The notes: generated from the sequence alone by a model not told the origin. A stretch of 12,070 nucleotides of DNA from Hydrogenothermus sp. (GCA_003978675.1 QNYP01000062.1:1-12070), one strand, 5' to 3'; counted from the first letter of the stretch, positions 1 to 7,226 are shown. Translations and numbers: made by a program.

Positions 1-188
1 ATCACCAACAGGTATTGATAATCTCCTAAGTCCGTAAGATTTAAATCCGTAAACATTAATTCTATCTATATATCAATTGGATAAAAAAAATTTTAGGTAA
101 GAAGATGTCAAAGGCATATATAGATAGAATTAATGTTTACGGATTTAAATCTTACGGACTTAGGAGATTATCAATACCTGTTGGTGAT
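1..188. repeat. Perfect 73-bp inverted repeat spanning the smc start
   Basis: Bases 1-73 are the exact reverse complement of 116-188, separated by a 42-base spacer (74-115) that carries the smc ribosome binding site and start codon. I checked the arms base by base and found no mismatch. The inner edge is sharp (74 and 115 do not pair); the outer edge is the window boundary, so the left arm may continue outside. The right arm is coding sequence (smc residues 5-28), so the left arm is evidently an inverted copy of it. If transcribed through, it would form a very long hairpin with the start codon in the loop. A fold-back or chimeric read at a contig end would look the same. Confidence 0.97.
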
Positions 189-3100
189 GGATTTGTAGGA
201 ATTGTTGGGCCAAATGGTTCAGGAAAAAGTAATATTGGAGATTCAATAGTTTTTGCCCTTGGTCTTGCTTCTGCAAAATCTATGAGAGCTTTAAAGTTAT
301 CAGATTTAATATTTTCTTCTAAAGGAAAATCTGCAGAATATGCAGAAGTAGAAGTTGTATTTAAAAATCTTGGAGCATTTCCATTAAATGATGAAGAAGT
401 TTCAATTTATAGAAAGGTAGAACATAACGGAAAATCCACATACAAAATAAACGGTCGTCCAGCAAAGCAGTATGAAGTTGAAGAACTTTTATCAATGGCA
501 GGTATTCCAAAACAAGGATACAACATAGTTACACAGGGAGATATATTTAAATTTATCAAAATGACTCCTGCAGAAAGAAGAGATATTTTAAGTGAAATTG
601 CAGGAATTACAGAATACGAAGAAAAAAAAGAAAAAGCCCTAAAAGACTTAGAAGAAACAGAAGAAAAACTAAATAGTGCAAAGCTTGTTTTAAAAGAAGT
701 AAAAACAAATCTGAAAAGATTAGAGGAAGAAAGGGAAAATGCATTAAAAGCATTAAAGCTTGAAGAGGAAATTGAAAAAATAAAAGATCAGATTAGAGGA
801 GTAAAATTATTCAACTTATTAAGAAATCAAGAAGAAACAGCAAATAAACTAAAAGAAATAGAAGAAAAGTTAAACTCATATTACATGCAAAAAGAAAGTA
901 ATCTTCATCAGCAAAAAGAACTTATATCAAACATAAAACAGGTAGAACAAAAGCTAGATGAACTTCAACAATCGCTACTTCCAATTAAAGAAAAAGAAGG
1001 AAGCATAACAGCAAAAATAGAAACTTCAAAAACGAAAATTTCAGAACTAGAGCAAGAAATTTTCCAGTTAAAGGAAAATCTAAAAAAACTAATAAAAGAA
1101 AAAGAAGAAAAATTTGAAGAAGTAAAACAGCTAGAAGAAAAAATAGCTAAGATAAAACAAAAACTACCAGAAATTGAAGCTAAATTAAAAGAAGCAGAAG
1201 AAAACCTAGAAAAGAAAAATAGAAAACTAAAAGAGATAGAAATTGGAGGAACAAAAGCAAGACTTGATTTAGGAGAGGTTGAAAAAGAAGAAAAAAGGTT
1301 AAAAGATGCTCTATCAAATCTTGAAAAAGAAGAAGTTTCTTTAAGACATAAATTAGAAGAATTTTATAACAAAGAAAAAACATACAAAGAAGAAATAGAA
1401 AAACTACAACAAGAACTAGAAAGTCTTAAAAAATCAAAATCAAACATTTCTCAATACACAAAAACTCAAGAAAAGAAATTAAAAAGCCTGCACAGTGAAA
1501 TAAACAGACTAAAAATAAGAAAAGACGCATTAGAGAAAAAATTAGAAAACATTGCAAAAAAAAGAGAAGAGAACTTCAAAAAATTAACAGAAGTCCTAGT
1601 AAAACTACAACATATGAAAGAGGACAGAGCATACTCTTTAATTAAAAACATCCCAGGAGTTTATGGTCAAGTAGCAGACCTTATATCTGTAAAGGATGAA
1701 GAACTAACAACAGCAATAGAATCAGCAGGTGGAAGTAGACTAACCAATGTAGTTGTAGAAAATGAAGATGTAGCTAAAGAATGTATTCAAATCTTAAGAA
1801 GAGAAAAGGCAGGAAGATTAACATTTATTCCATTAAATAAAATCCGTATTCCACAAATAACAAAACCTCCATTTAGAAAAGGTGTAATAGGTCTAGCAGT
1901 AGATTTTGTTGAGTATGACCCAAAAATAGAAAAAGCTATTAAATATGTCTTTTCAGATACAGTAATCGTTGAAGATTTTGATTCTGCTAAATCTTTGGGT
2001 ATTGGTGTATTTAGAATGGTGTCTTTAGATGGAGATATATTTGAAAAATCAGGGACAATTTCAGGAGGTTCATCAAAAACAAAAGCAACACTAGGGAAAG
2101 GAGCTTTAGAAGCAGAAAAAGAAAGATTAGAAAAAGAAGATGATAGGCTTAAAACAGAAGAATATGCAATAGAAGAAGAGTTAAAAAAACTAGCTAACCA
2201 AATTCAAGAAAAAGAAAGAGAAATATACAAAATTTCTGCAGAGAGCGAAAGCATTATCCAAAGGGAAAAAGATATAGAAAACCAGATTACAAACATAGTA
2301 AACAGAATATCTGTTTTAGAACACGAAATTGGAGAAATAAAACAAAGTCAAATTAACACAGAAGCAAGAATAGAAAGCCTAAAAGAGGAAATAGAGCAAG
2401 TAAAAAAACAACTGTCTTTAGCAGAAAGAAGAAAACAGGCAATTCTAGAAAAAATGGAAAGCCAAGGACTTCATCAATTAAGAAAAGAATGGGAAGAAGC
2501 AACAAAACAGGTTTATGCTTTAAGAGAAGAAAAAATTAACCTAGAAAATGAACTTACATCTTTGCAGTATAAGCTAGAAAATTCTGTAAAAGTAAGAATT
2601 TATCAGATAGAAAATGAAAAATTAAAAACAGAGGGAGCAATAAAAAACAAGGAGACCCAAATAAAAGAACTTCAAAAACTAATAGAAGAAGAAAACCAAA
2701 AATTACAAAAGCTTTGGGAAGGTTTAAAAGAAAAACAGGTAGAAAAAGAAAACCTCCAAAATGAACTTAATAGTTTAAGGGAACAGCTAAAAGCATTGAG
2801 ATTTGAAGAAGATAATATAAACAAACAAATAACATATTTACTAGAAGATAAAGGAAAATTAGAACAAAAACTTGAGGACGTAAAATTAGAAATACAACTT
2901 CTAAAAGAAGAATACACAGGAGAGCCAATTAAAGGAGATTTAAAACAGTTAGAAAAAGAGCTAATCAGATTAGAAAATGCAAGGAAATCCATAGGAGCAG
3001 TAAACCAAAAAGCAGTAGAAGACTTTGAAGAAGTAAAACAAAGATACGAAGATTTAAATGAAAAATTACAAAAATTAATTGAAGAAAAGAAATCTATAGA

Positions 3101-3626
3101 AGAGCTAATAGAAAGCCTTGAAGAAAAGAAAATAAGAGCATTTATGGAAGTTTATGAAACTGTGAATAAAAATCTAAATAAAATATTTAAACAATTATCT
3201 CCAGGGGGTAGGGCTTATCTAGAGTTAGAAAATGAAGATGACCCTCTTTCTGGAGGAGTTTTATTAAAAGCAAAACCAAGGGGAAAAGATGTTAAAAGAC
3301 TTGAAATTATGTCAGGAGGAGAGAAAACCTTAACAGCCTTAGCATTTTTATTTGCTGTCCAAAGATATAAACCAGCTCCATTTTATTACTTTGATGAGGT
3401 AGATGCCCATTTAGATGATGCAAATGCAAGAAAAATAGCCCAATTGATGAAAGAACTATCAAAAGAAGCCCAATTTATAGTAGTAACCCTTAGAGATACA
3501 ATGGCAAGTTATGCAGATAGATTAATAGGAGTTTCTGCAAGGGAAGGAATATCTCACGTTTATACATTAGATGTAAGTGAAATATTACAAGATAAGGAAG
3601 AAGAAAAGGAAGAAACAAAAGTATAA
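105..3626 (+). CDS. smc: Chromosome segregation/condensation ATPase SMC
   Basis: This is a full-length bacterial SMC protein of 1173 residues, within the usual size for the family. Dimers of SMC with ScpA/ScpB organise and help segregate the chromosome by ATP-driven DNA loop formation. Domains in order: N-terminal ATPase half with Walker A GPNGSGKS at 35-42; a long Lys/Glu-rich coiled coil from about 165 to 510; the hinge at about 518-655, ending in GTISGGS; the returning coiled coil to about 1010; and the C-terminal ATPase half with signature MSGGEK at 1069-1074, Walker B YYFDEVD at 1094-1100 and a D-loop just after. The tail is acidic and lysine-rich. The ATG at 105 follows an AGGT at 95-98 with good spacing. 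The first 73 bases after codon 4 are duplicated in inverted orientation upstream. The stop overlaps the next start by one base. No smc promoter is visible inside the window. Confidence 0.97.
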   Translation: MSKAYIDRINVYGFKSYGLRRLSIPVGDGFVGIVGPNGSGKSNIGDSIVFALGLASAKSMRALKLSDLIFSSKGKSAEYAEVEVVFKNLGAFPLNDEEVSIYRKVEHNGKSTYKINGRPAKQYEVEELLSMAGIPKQGYNIVTQGDIFKFIKMTPAERRDILSEIAGITEYEEKKEKALKDLEETEEKLNSAKLVLKEVKTNLKRLEEERENALKALKLEEEIEKIKDQIRGVKLFNLLRNQEETANKLKEIEEKLNSYYMQKESNLHQQKELISNIKQVEQKLDELQQSLLPIKEKEGSITAKIETSKTKISELEQEIFQLKENLKKLIKEKEEKFEEVKQLEEKIAKIKQKLPEIEAKLKEAEENLEKKNRKLKEIEIGGTKARLDLGEVEKEEKRLKDALSNLEKEEVSLRHKLEEFYNKEKTYKEEIEKLQQELESLKKSKSNISQYTKTQEKKLKSLHSEINRLKIRKDALEKKLENIAKKREENFKKLTEVLVKLQHMKEDRAYSLIKNIPGVYGQVADLISVKDEELTTAIESAGGSRLTNVVVENEDVAKECIQILRREKAGRLTFIPLNKIRIPQITKPPFRKGVIGLAVDFVEYDPKIEKAIKYVFSDTVIVEDFDSAKSLGIGVFRMVSLDGDIFEKSGTISGGSSKTKATLGKGALEAEKERLEKEDDRLKTEEYAIEEELKKLANQIQEKEREIYKISAESESIIQREKDIENQITNIVNRISVLEHEIGEIKQSQINTEARIESLKEEIEQVKKQLSLAERRKQAILEKMESQGLHQLRKEWEEATKQVYALREEKINLENELTSLQYKLENSVKVRIYQIENEKLKTEGAIKNKETQIKELQKLIEEENQKLQKLWEGLKEKQVEKENLQNELNSLREQLKALRFEEDNINKQITYLLEDKGKLEQKLEDVKLEIQLLKEEYTGEPIKGDLKQLEKELIRLENARKSIGAVNQKAVEDFEEVKQRYEDLNEKLQKLIEEKKSIEELIESLEEKKIRAFMEVYETVNKNLNKIFKQLSPGGRAYLELENEDDPLSGGVLLKAKPRGKDVKRLEIMSGGEKTLTALAFLFAVQRYKPAPFYYFDEVDAHLDDANARKIAQLMKELSKEAQFIVVTLRDTMASYADRLIGVSAREGISHVYTLDVSEILQDKEEEKEETKV

Positions 3627-4366
3627 TGCCGGCAAAATTCTTATTGGATATTTATTTAGATAAGGCAACATTACCACAATTTATACCACCAAGTAGACTA
3701 AATGAAATATTTCTTTTGAAATTTCCATTAGAAAAAAGATTAAAAATAGAGGAACAAAAAGTAAAACCATACACAATATCATATCCAAGATTTTTTTATA
3801 ATGAAAAGGAATTAATAACCAATTTTTCTATTGAACTTTCAGTTTTAGATGAAAAACTTTTAGAATATTTTCTTGAAGTGTTTTCAATACCTTCAGATAG
3901 ACTGCTTATTGGAGATGTTCATATAGAAAAAATAAAAATAAAAAATTTACAAGAAGAAGATTTTGAAGATTTACTACAAAATAATGAATTAACTACAGAA
4001 ATAGTGTTAGATTTTATAACTCCAACAATACTTGAAAAAAAGAACATAGAGTATTTACTTCCAGATCCAGTTGAGATATTTATAGATGCTACTGAAAAAT
4101 GGAATGCTTTTTCAAGAAAGAAAATAAGTTTTGATAATGATTGGATTTTAAAACACGTAAGAATTACCGCAGTGTTTTTAAGAACTTTCCATGTTGAAAT
4201 GCCAACACTTCCTCCAAAAGTTGGTTTTACAGGAAAAGTCTTTTTTAAAATAAACACTAAAAGCACACTAGAATTAAATAAAATATTAGCATTAAAAAGA
4301 TTTATAGAATATTCCCACTTAGGTAAATATACTAATCTAAGTTTTGGTAAAGTTATAACCCTTTAG
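3626..4366 (+). CDS. Cas6-like RAMP protein (CRISPR RNA endoribonuclease family)
   Basis: The 246-residue protein resembles Cas6, the RAMP-fold endonuclease that cuts CRISPR precursor RNA into guides for type I and III systems. The clearest evidence is in the C-terminal half: a TPT motif in a beta strand (about 132-134), GFTGKV at 200-205, and a terminal block at 221-243 (leucine helix, then YSHLGKYTNLSFGKV), matching the Cas6 pattern of G-F-x-G followed by a glycine-rich loop. Cas6 catalytic histidines are usually N-terminal; here the first histidine is residue 99, with others at 177, 189 and 231, so cleavage activity is uncertain. The start codon overlaps the smc stop (TAATG), which implies co-transcription and coupled translation with smc. 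No repeats, spacers or other cas genes lie in the window. The family call is fairly firm; the biological role is open. Confidence 0.75.
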   Translation: MPAKFLLDIYLDKATLPQFIPPSRLNEIFLLKFPLEKRLKIEEQKVKPYTISYPRFFYNEKELITNFSIELSVLDEKLLEYFLEVFSIPSDRLLIGDVHIEKIKIKNLQEEDFEDLLQNNELTTEIVLDFITPTILEKKNIEYLLPDPVEIFIDATEKWNAFSRKKISFDNDWILKHVRITAVFLRTFHVEMPTLPPKVGFTGKVFFKINTKSTLELNKILALKRFIEYSHLGKYTNLSFGKVITL

Positions 4367-4374
4367 TAAATTTT

Positions 4375-4403
4375 TTGAAAATTATAAGTAAAGATATTAA
4401 AAT
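4375..4403 (+). promoter_or_regulatory. Putative sigma-70 promoter for the frdB-like/CCG operon
   Basis: A -35 TTGAAA (4375-4380) and a -10 TAAAAT (4398-4403) are separated by exactly 17 bases in the 79-base gap between the Cas6-like gene and the iron-sulfur subunit gene. Transcription would start near 4410 and give a leader of about 35 bases. The AT-rich background makes chance matches common, but position and spacing are good. No convincing GC-rich terminator for the smc/cas6-like unit precedes it, so read-through is also possible. Confidence 0.55.
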
Positions 4404-4433
4404 AAATTTCTGAAAACCTAATGAAATAATATT

Positions 4434-4440
4434 GAGGTGA
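4434..4440 (+). promoter_or_regulatory. Ribosome binding site deciding the frdB-like start
   Basis: GAGGTGA lies five bases before the ATG at 4446. An in-frame GTG at 4437 falls inside this Shine-Dalgarno sequence and so cannot be the start. The ATG gives the expected SdhB/FrdB N-terminus. Confidence 0.75.
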
Positions 4441-4445
4441 GTATA

Positions 4446-5510
4446 ATGGAAACATTCAAGCTAAGAGTTTTTAGGTATGACCCAACTAAAGACTCTGAAG
4501 GCTATTATCAAGAGTATACCATCCCTGTAGAAAAAGGAATGACAGTTCTTGCAGCTTTATTTAAGGCAAAAGAGGAACAAGATCCAACTATATCTTTTAG
4601 ATACAACTGTAGAGCTGCTATTTGTGGTTCGTGTTCTATGAGAATTAATGGACATGCAACATTAGCTTGTAAAGAACAGGTAACAAAAATCTTAGAAAAA
4701 TACAATACAGATACAATAACTGTTGAACCTATTGGTAATGTTAAACCTTTAAAAGATCTTATTTTTGATTTTGATTATCTTTTAGAGAAATTCAAGAAAA
4801 TCAGACCTTGGTTTATACCTAAAGAAGCTCCTCCAGAAGATGGAACAGAATACAGACAATCTCCTTATGAACATCACAAGATAGATTTTGCTTCTGACTG
4901 TATTTTATGTGCTTCATGTGTGTCTGAATGTAATGCATTAAAAGCAAATGAAGAATATTTATCGCCGTTTGTTTTAGCAAAAGCTTATAGATTTGCAGCT
5001 GACAGCAGAGATGGAGCAAGAAGAGAAAGACTTGAAGCAGTATTAGATCACTTTAATTTAGAGTGGTGCGTAAGATGCTGGCAGTGCACAACAAACTGTC
5101 CTAAGGAAGTTCAGCCTTACGAAAGTATTATAAGACTTAGAATTATAGCTGCAGAAGAGGGATATAAAACTCCTGGAGAAAAACACGCAGAAATATTCGA
5201 GGAAGATATAAAAGAAAGAGGATTACTTAATGAAATGCTCTTACCAATGAGACAAGAAGGTCTTCTTGGAGCAGTTAAAAGAGCTCCATTTGGAATAAAA
5301 ATGTTTTTCAAAGGTAAAGTGAACATAGCTGATTTCTTTGGTGGACATAAAGTAAAAAGACATGAAGAAGTTGAAAAAATATATGCAAAAGCTAAAGAAA
5401 AAGCAAAAGAGGTTCAGATAAGAATTCCTCAAATCTTGGGAGTTGTTTATGAAGATAAAAGAAAGACTGCTAAAAGGGCTAACTTTTTAGACAAAGGAGG
5501 TAATGAATAA
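4446..5510 (+). CDS. Fumarate reductase/succinate dehydrogenase-type iron-sulfur subunit (SdhB/FrdB/TfrB-like)
   Basis: This 354-residue electron-transfer subunit relays electrons between a flavoprotein (FrdA/SdhA, not in the window) and its redox partner. The N-terminal ferredoxin domain binds [2Fe-2S] through C55, C60, C63 and C75. The C-terminal ferredoxin domain has CILCASC (C152, C155, C158), C162, and a second group C208, C211, C214, C218. E. coli FrdB has valine where C211 sits, which leaves a [3Fe-4S] centre; the extra cysteine here predicts a third centre of the [4Fe-4S] type, as in archaeal-type enzymes. The protein extends about 110 residues past the usual FrdB end (about 245 residues), with a basic helical tail. 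It overlaps the CCG-protein gene by one base. Methanogen thiol:fumarate reductase TfrB fuses similar parts. In an autotroph it would serve the reductive TCA cycle, which is inference. Succinate:quinone reductase is the alternative. Confidence 0.88.
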   Translation: METFKLRVFRYDPTKDSEGYYQEYTIPVEKGMTVLAALFKAKEEQDPTISFRYNCRAAICGSCSMRINGHATLACKEQVTKILEKYNTDTITVEPIGNVKPLKDLIFDFDYLLEKFKKIRPWFIPKEAPPEDGTEYRQSPYEHHKIDFASDCILCASCVSECNALKANEEYLSPFVLAKAYRFAADSRDGARRERLEAVLDHFNLEWCVRCWQCTTNCPKEVQPYESIIRLRIIAAEEGYKTPGEKHAEIFEEDIKERGLLNEMLLPMRQEGLLGAVKRAPFGIKMFFKGKVNIADFFGGHKVKRHEEVEKIYAKAKEKAKEVQIRIPQILGVVYEDKRKTAKRANFLDKGGNE

Positions 5511-6403
5511 TGTCAAAATTAAAATATGCTTTCTATACAGGTTGTTCTGCCAAAGGAGTAGCTCCTGAGCTTTATGATTCTACAAAGCTTGTTGCAGAAA
5601 AACTTGGTATGGAATTAATAGAACTTGAAGCAGCTACATGTTGTGGTGCAGGGGCAGTTCAAGAAAAAGATGAATTTTTAGCCCTTACTATAAATGCAAG
5701 AAACCTAGCCTTAGCAGAAGAACTTGGCCTTGATTTACTCACTATATGTAATACTTGTACTGTAATGCTTAGAGATACTAAGTTTAAATTAGATAATGAT
5801 CCACAGTTAAAAAAGGAAGTAAATGAAGTTTTAAAAGAAGCTGGATTAGAATACAAAGGAACTTCTGAGGTTACACACTTTTTATGGGAAGTTATTGATG
5901 GAGTTGGTTTAGATAAATTAAAAGAAATGGTTGTAAGACCATTAAAGGATTTTAATATTGCGCCTTTCTATGGATGTCACATTATTAGACCTGTTTATTT
6001 AATTGGATATGAGGATCCAGACAATCCAAAATCTATAGAAATGTTAATAGAAGCCCTTGGTGGAAATCCAAAAGACCATGAAGCTAGACTTGCATGTTGT
6101 GGATTCCACTCTTTCTGGTCTGCAGAAACAGAAGTTACACTTAGATTAACAGCAATGGATGCTCAATCTGCAAAAGAAGAAAAAGCAGATTTTATGGTTA
6201 CTCCTTGTCCATTATGTCATACACAGTTAGATGCAATGCAGGAAGAGGCAGAAGAAAGAATTGGTGCAAATATAGGAATGCCAATTTTACACTTACCACA
6301 AATGATAGGACTTGCCCTTGGTATGAACCCTAAAGAACTTGGATTACATAAGCATGTAATTTCTACAAAAGAAATAGTTAATAAAATAACAGCAAACGTT
6401 TAA
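5510..6403 (+). CDS. CCG-domain (HdrB/SdhE-like) subunit partnering the iron-sulfur protein
   Basis: The 297-residue protein carries two cysteine-rich CCG domains: C12, C44-C45-G, C80 and C83 in the first; C156, C196-C197-G, C233 and C236 in the second. This is the architecture of heterodisulfide reductase subunit B and of the non-classical SdhE (archaeal SdhC) subunit, where such motifs hold unusual (non-cubane) [4Fe-4S] clusters. There is no transmembrane segment or signal peptide, so it is a cytoplasmic or peripherally bound subunit. AAGGAGG ends nine bases before its ATG, and the start overlaps the upstream stop (TAATG), arguing for stoichiometric synthesis with the iron-sulfur subunit. 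It likely passes electrons to or from the iron-sulfur subunit, with a quinone, thiol or another electron carrier as partner; the sequence does not say which. A role in a heterodisulfide-reductase-like complex is less likely given the neighbour. Confidence 0.88.
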   Translation: MSKLKYAFYTGCSAKGVAPELYDSTKLVAEKLGMELIELEAATCCGAGAVQEKDEFLALTINARNLALAEELGLDLLTICNTCTVMLRDTKFKLDNDPQLKKEVNEVLKEAGLEYKGTSEVTHFLWEVIDGVGLDKLKEMVVRPLKDFNIAPFYGCHIIRPVYLIGYEDPDNPKSIEMLIEALGGNPKDHEARLACCGFHSFWSAETEVTLRLTAMDAQSAKEEKADFMVTPCPLCHTQLDAMQEEAEERIGANIGMPILHLPQMIGLALGMNPKELGLHKHVISTKEIVNKITANV

Positions 6404-6421
6404 AAATCTATATAAATACTT

Positions 6422-6447
6422 AAAGGGGTTTTCCCCTTTCTTTTTTT
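6422..6447 (+). terminator. Rho-independent terminator after the CCG-protein gene
   Basis: A 7-bp stem AAAGGGG/CCCCTTT (6422-6428 with 6433-6439) closes a TTTT loop and is followed by C and a run of seven T (6441-6447). It lies 19 bases after the stop codon and separates this operon from the promoter at 6506. Confidence 0.92.
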
Positions 6448-6505
6448 ATTTCCTTTTATTAATTTTCTTGAGACTTATTATTCAAAGTTGCTAATATTCT
6501 AACAG

Positions 6506-6534
6506 TTGCAATTTATATAATATATACCTATAAT
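6506..6534 (+). promoter_or_regulatory. Near-consensus sigma-70 promoter for the arsR-trxA-lpxA-lpxI operon
   Basis: A -35 TTGCAA (6506-6511) and a perfect -10 TATAAT (6529-6534) are spaced by exactly 17 bases. Expected transcription start is about 6541, giving a leader of roughly 40 bases before the ATG at 6580. The promoter sits downstream of a terminator and directly before the regulator gene, and no other promoter is evident until the operon ends. Confidence 0.8.
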
Positions 6535-6553
6535 ATAGTTTAGTTATATTCTA
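6529..6553. promoter_or_regulatory. Possible operator dyad for the ArsR-family regulator
   Basis: Arms 6529-6537 and 6545-6553 are inverted copies matching at 8 of 9 positions (core AATATA/TATATT) with a 7-base centre, overlapping the -10 box and the likely transcription start. ArsR-family repressors usually bind AT-rich dyads in this position and regulate their own genes. The direct repeat TATTCTAA at 6495-6502 and 6547-6554 brackets the promoter. The local AT-richness makes both patterns weak evidence. Confidence 0.3.
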
Positions 6554-6564
6554 ATATAATAATT

Positions 6565-6571
6565 AGGAAGG
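6565..6571 (+). promoter_or_regulatory. Ribosome binding site deciding the arsR-like start
   Basis: AGGAAGG lies eight bases before the ATG at 6580. An in-frame GTG at 6571 abuts this site with no spacing, so the ATG is the better start and the protein is 108 residues. Confidence 0.75.
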
Positions 6572-6579
6572 TGCGTAAA

Positions 6580-6906
6580 ATGGAAAAAGGAAAGCAAATT
6601 ACAGAGGAAATAGTAGATACAGATCACTGGAAAGATGAAGAATGGTTGGATGATAATGCAGAATTGTTAAAAGCTTTAGCACACCCTAGTAGGCTAAAAA
6701 TAATAGGGTTTTTAAGTAGCGGGAAAAAATGTGTAAAACATATATGGGAAGCTTTAGATTTACCCCAGCCAAATGTTTCTCAACACTTATCAGTATTAAG
6801 GAATAAAGGAATTTTAGGATATAAGCGAGAAGGTTCAATTGTGTGCTATTATATTAAAAATAAAAAAGCATTAAAAATTTATAAGCTACTAGTAGAGGAG
6901 GAATAA
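6580..6906 (+). CDS. ArsR-family winged-helix transcriptional regulator
   Basis: A 108-residue dimeric DNA-binding repressor of the ArsR/SmtB type. The family core is clear: KALAHPSRLKIIGFL (31-45), the recognition helix region QPNVSQHLSVLRNKGIL (63-79), and the wing at about 80-92. Family members respond to metals, or to oxidants or persulfides through cysteines. Only two cysteines are present: C51, at the place of the classical metal-site motif (ELCVCDL in ArsR/SmtB), and C89 in the wing strand. A single cysteine in that motif argues against ordinary arsenic or cadmium sensing, and the 38-residue separation does not match the spacing I recall for the persulfide sensors SqrR/BigR, so the ligand is unknown. 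It is the first gene of the operon, two bases before trxA, which suggests autoregulation and control of thioredoxin and the lipid A genes. Confidence 0.88.
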   Translation: MEKGKQITEEIVDTDHWKDEEWLDDNAELLKALAHPSRLKIIGFLSSGKKCVKHIWEALDLPQPNVSQHLSVLRNKGILGYKREGSIVCYYIKNKKALKIYKLLVEEE

Positions 6907-6908
6907 AG

Positions 6909-7226
6909 ATGGCAGGTAAAGTTTGCGAATTAAACGAACAAAACTGGGAGCAGGAGGTTTTAAACTCTGATGTTCCTGTTTTAGTAGATTTTTGGGCTCC
7001 TTGGTGTGGACCATGTAGATTAATAGCTCCTATAATAGAAGAGCTTGCAGAAGAGCTTGAAGGAAAAGCTAAAGTTTGCAAGCTAAATACAGATGAAAAT
7101 CCTAATATTGCTATGAAATATGGAATAAGAGCTATTCCTACAATCATGGTATTCAAGAATGGTCAAGTTGTAGATACTAAAGTTGGTGTTCAACCTAAAG
7201 AGGTTCTCAAAAGTTTATTAGTATAA
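6909..7226 (+). CDS. trxA: Thioredoxin
   Basis: A 105-residue cytoplasmic thioredoxin that reduces protein disulfides with electrons from thioredoxin reductase. The active site WCGPC is at 32-36, the buried aspartate is D27 (VDFWA), and the cis-proline is P77 in AIPT. Length and motifs are standard, with no signal peptide. Two further cysteines, C6 and C57, lie outside the active site. The GAGGAGGA ribosome site overlaps the end of the upstream regulator gene, and only two bases separate the genes. The pairing with an ArsR-type regulator hints at a redox-responsive operon, which is inference. Confidence 0.96.
   Translation: MAGKVCELNEQNWEQEVLNSDVPVLVDFWAPWCGPCRLIAPIIEELAEELEGKAKVCKLNTDENPNIAMKYGIRAIPTIMVFKNGQVVDTKVGVQPKEVLKSLLV

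Noticed and set aside
1..104. smc promoter upstream of the start codon
   Set aside because: A TTGATA at 15-20 has no properly spaced -10 partner, and the stretch is mostly the inverted copy of coding sequence, so no promoter can be claimed.
1180..1651. Antisense open frames inside smc (1180-1383, 1466-1651; also 2672-2992)
   Set aside because: They are Phe/Leu/Ser-rich mirror images of the Lys/Glu-rich coiled coil, with no ribosome sites or family motifs; the A-rich coding strand simply lacks stop codons on its complement.
1200..2700. Repetitive AAAGAAGAAA-type tracts as tandem DNA repeats
   Set aside because: They reflect Lys/Glu codons of the coiled coil in an AT-rich genome, not a unit-based repeat array.
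4369..4384. Possible terminator hairpin AATTTT/AAAATT after the Cas6-like gene
   Set aside because: The stem is only A and T with a 3-base loop, too weak for an intrinsic terminator and expected by chance here.
3626..4436. CRISPR array near the Cas6-like gene
   Set aside because: No direct repeats of 23-40 bases with regular spacers occur anywhere in the window.
4437..4445. GTG start for the iron-sulfur subunit
   Set aside because: The GTG lies within the Shine-Dalgarno sequence; ATG at 4446 has correct spacing.
3919..5432. Antisense open frames under the Cas6-like and iron-sulfur subunit genes
   Set aside because: No ribosome sites or recognisable domains, and each is fully covered by a well-supported plus-strand gene.
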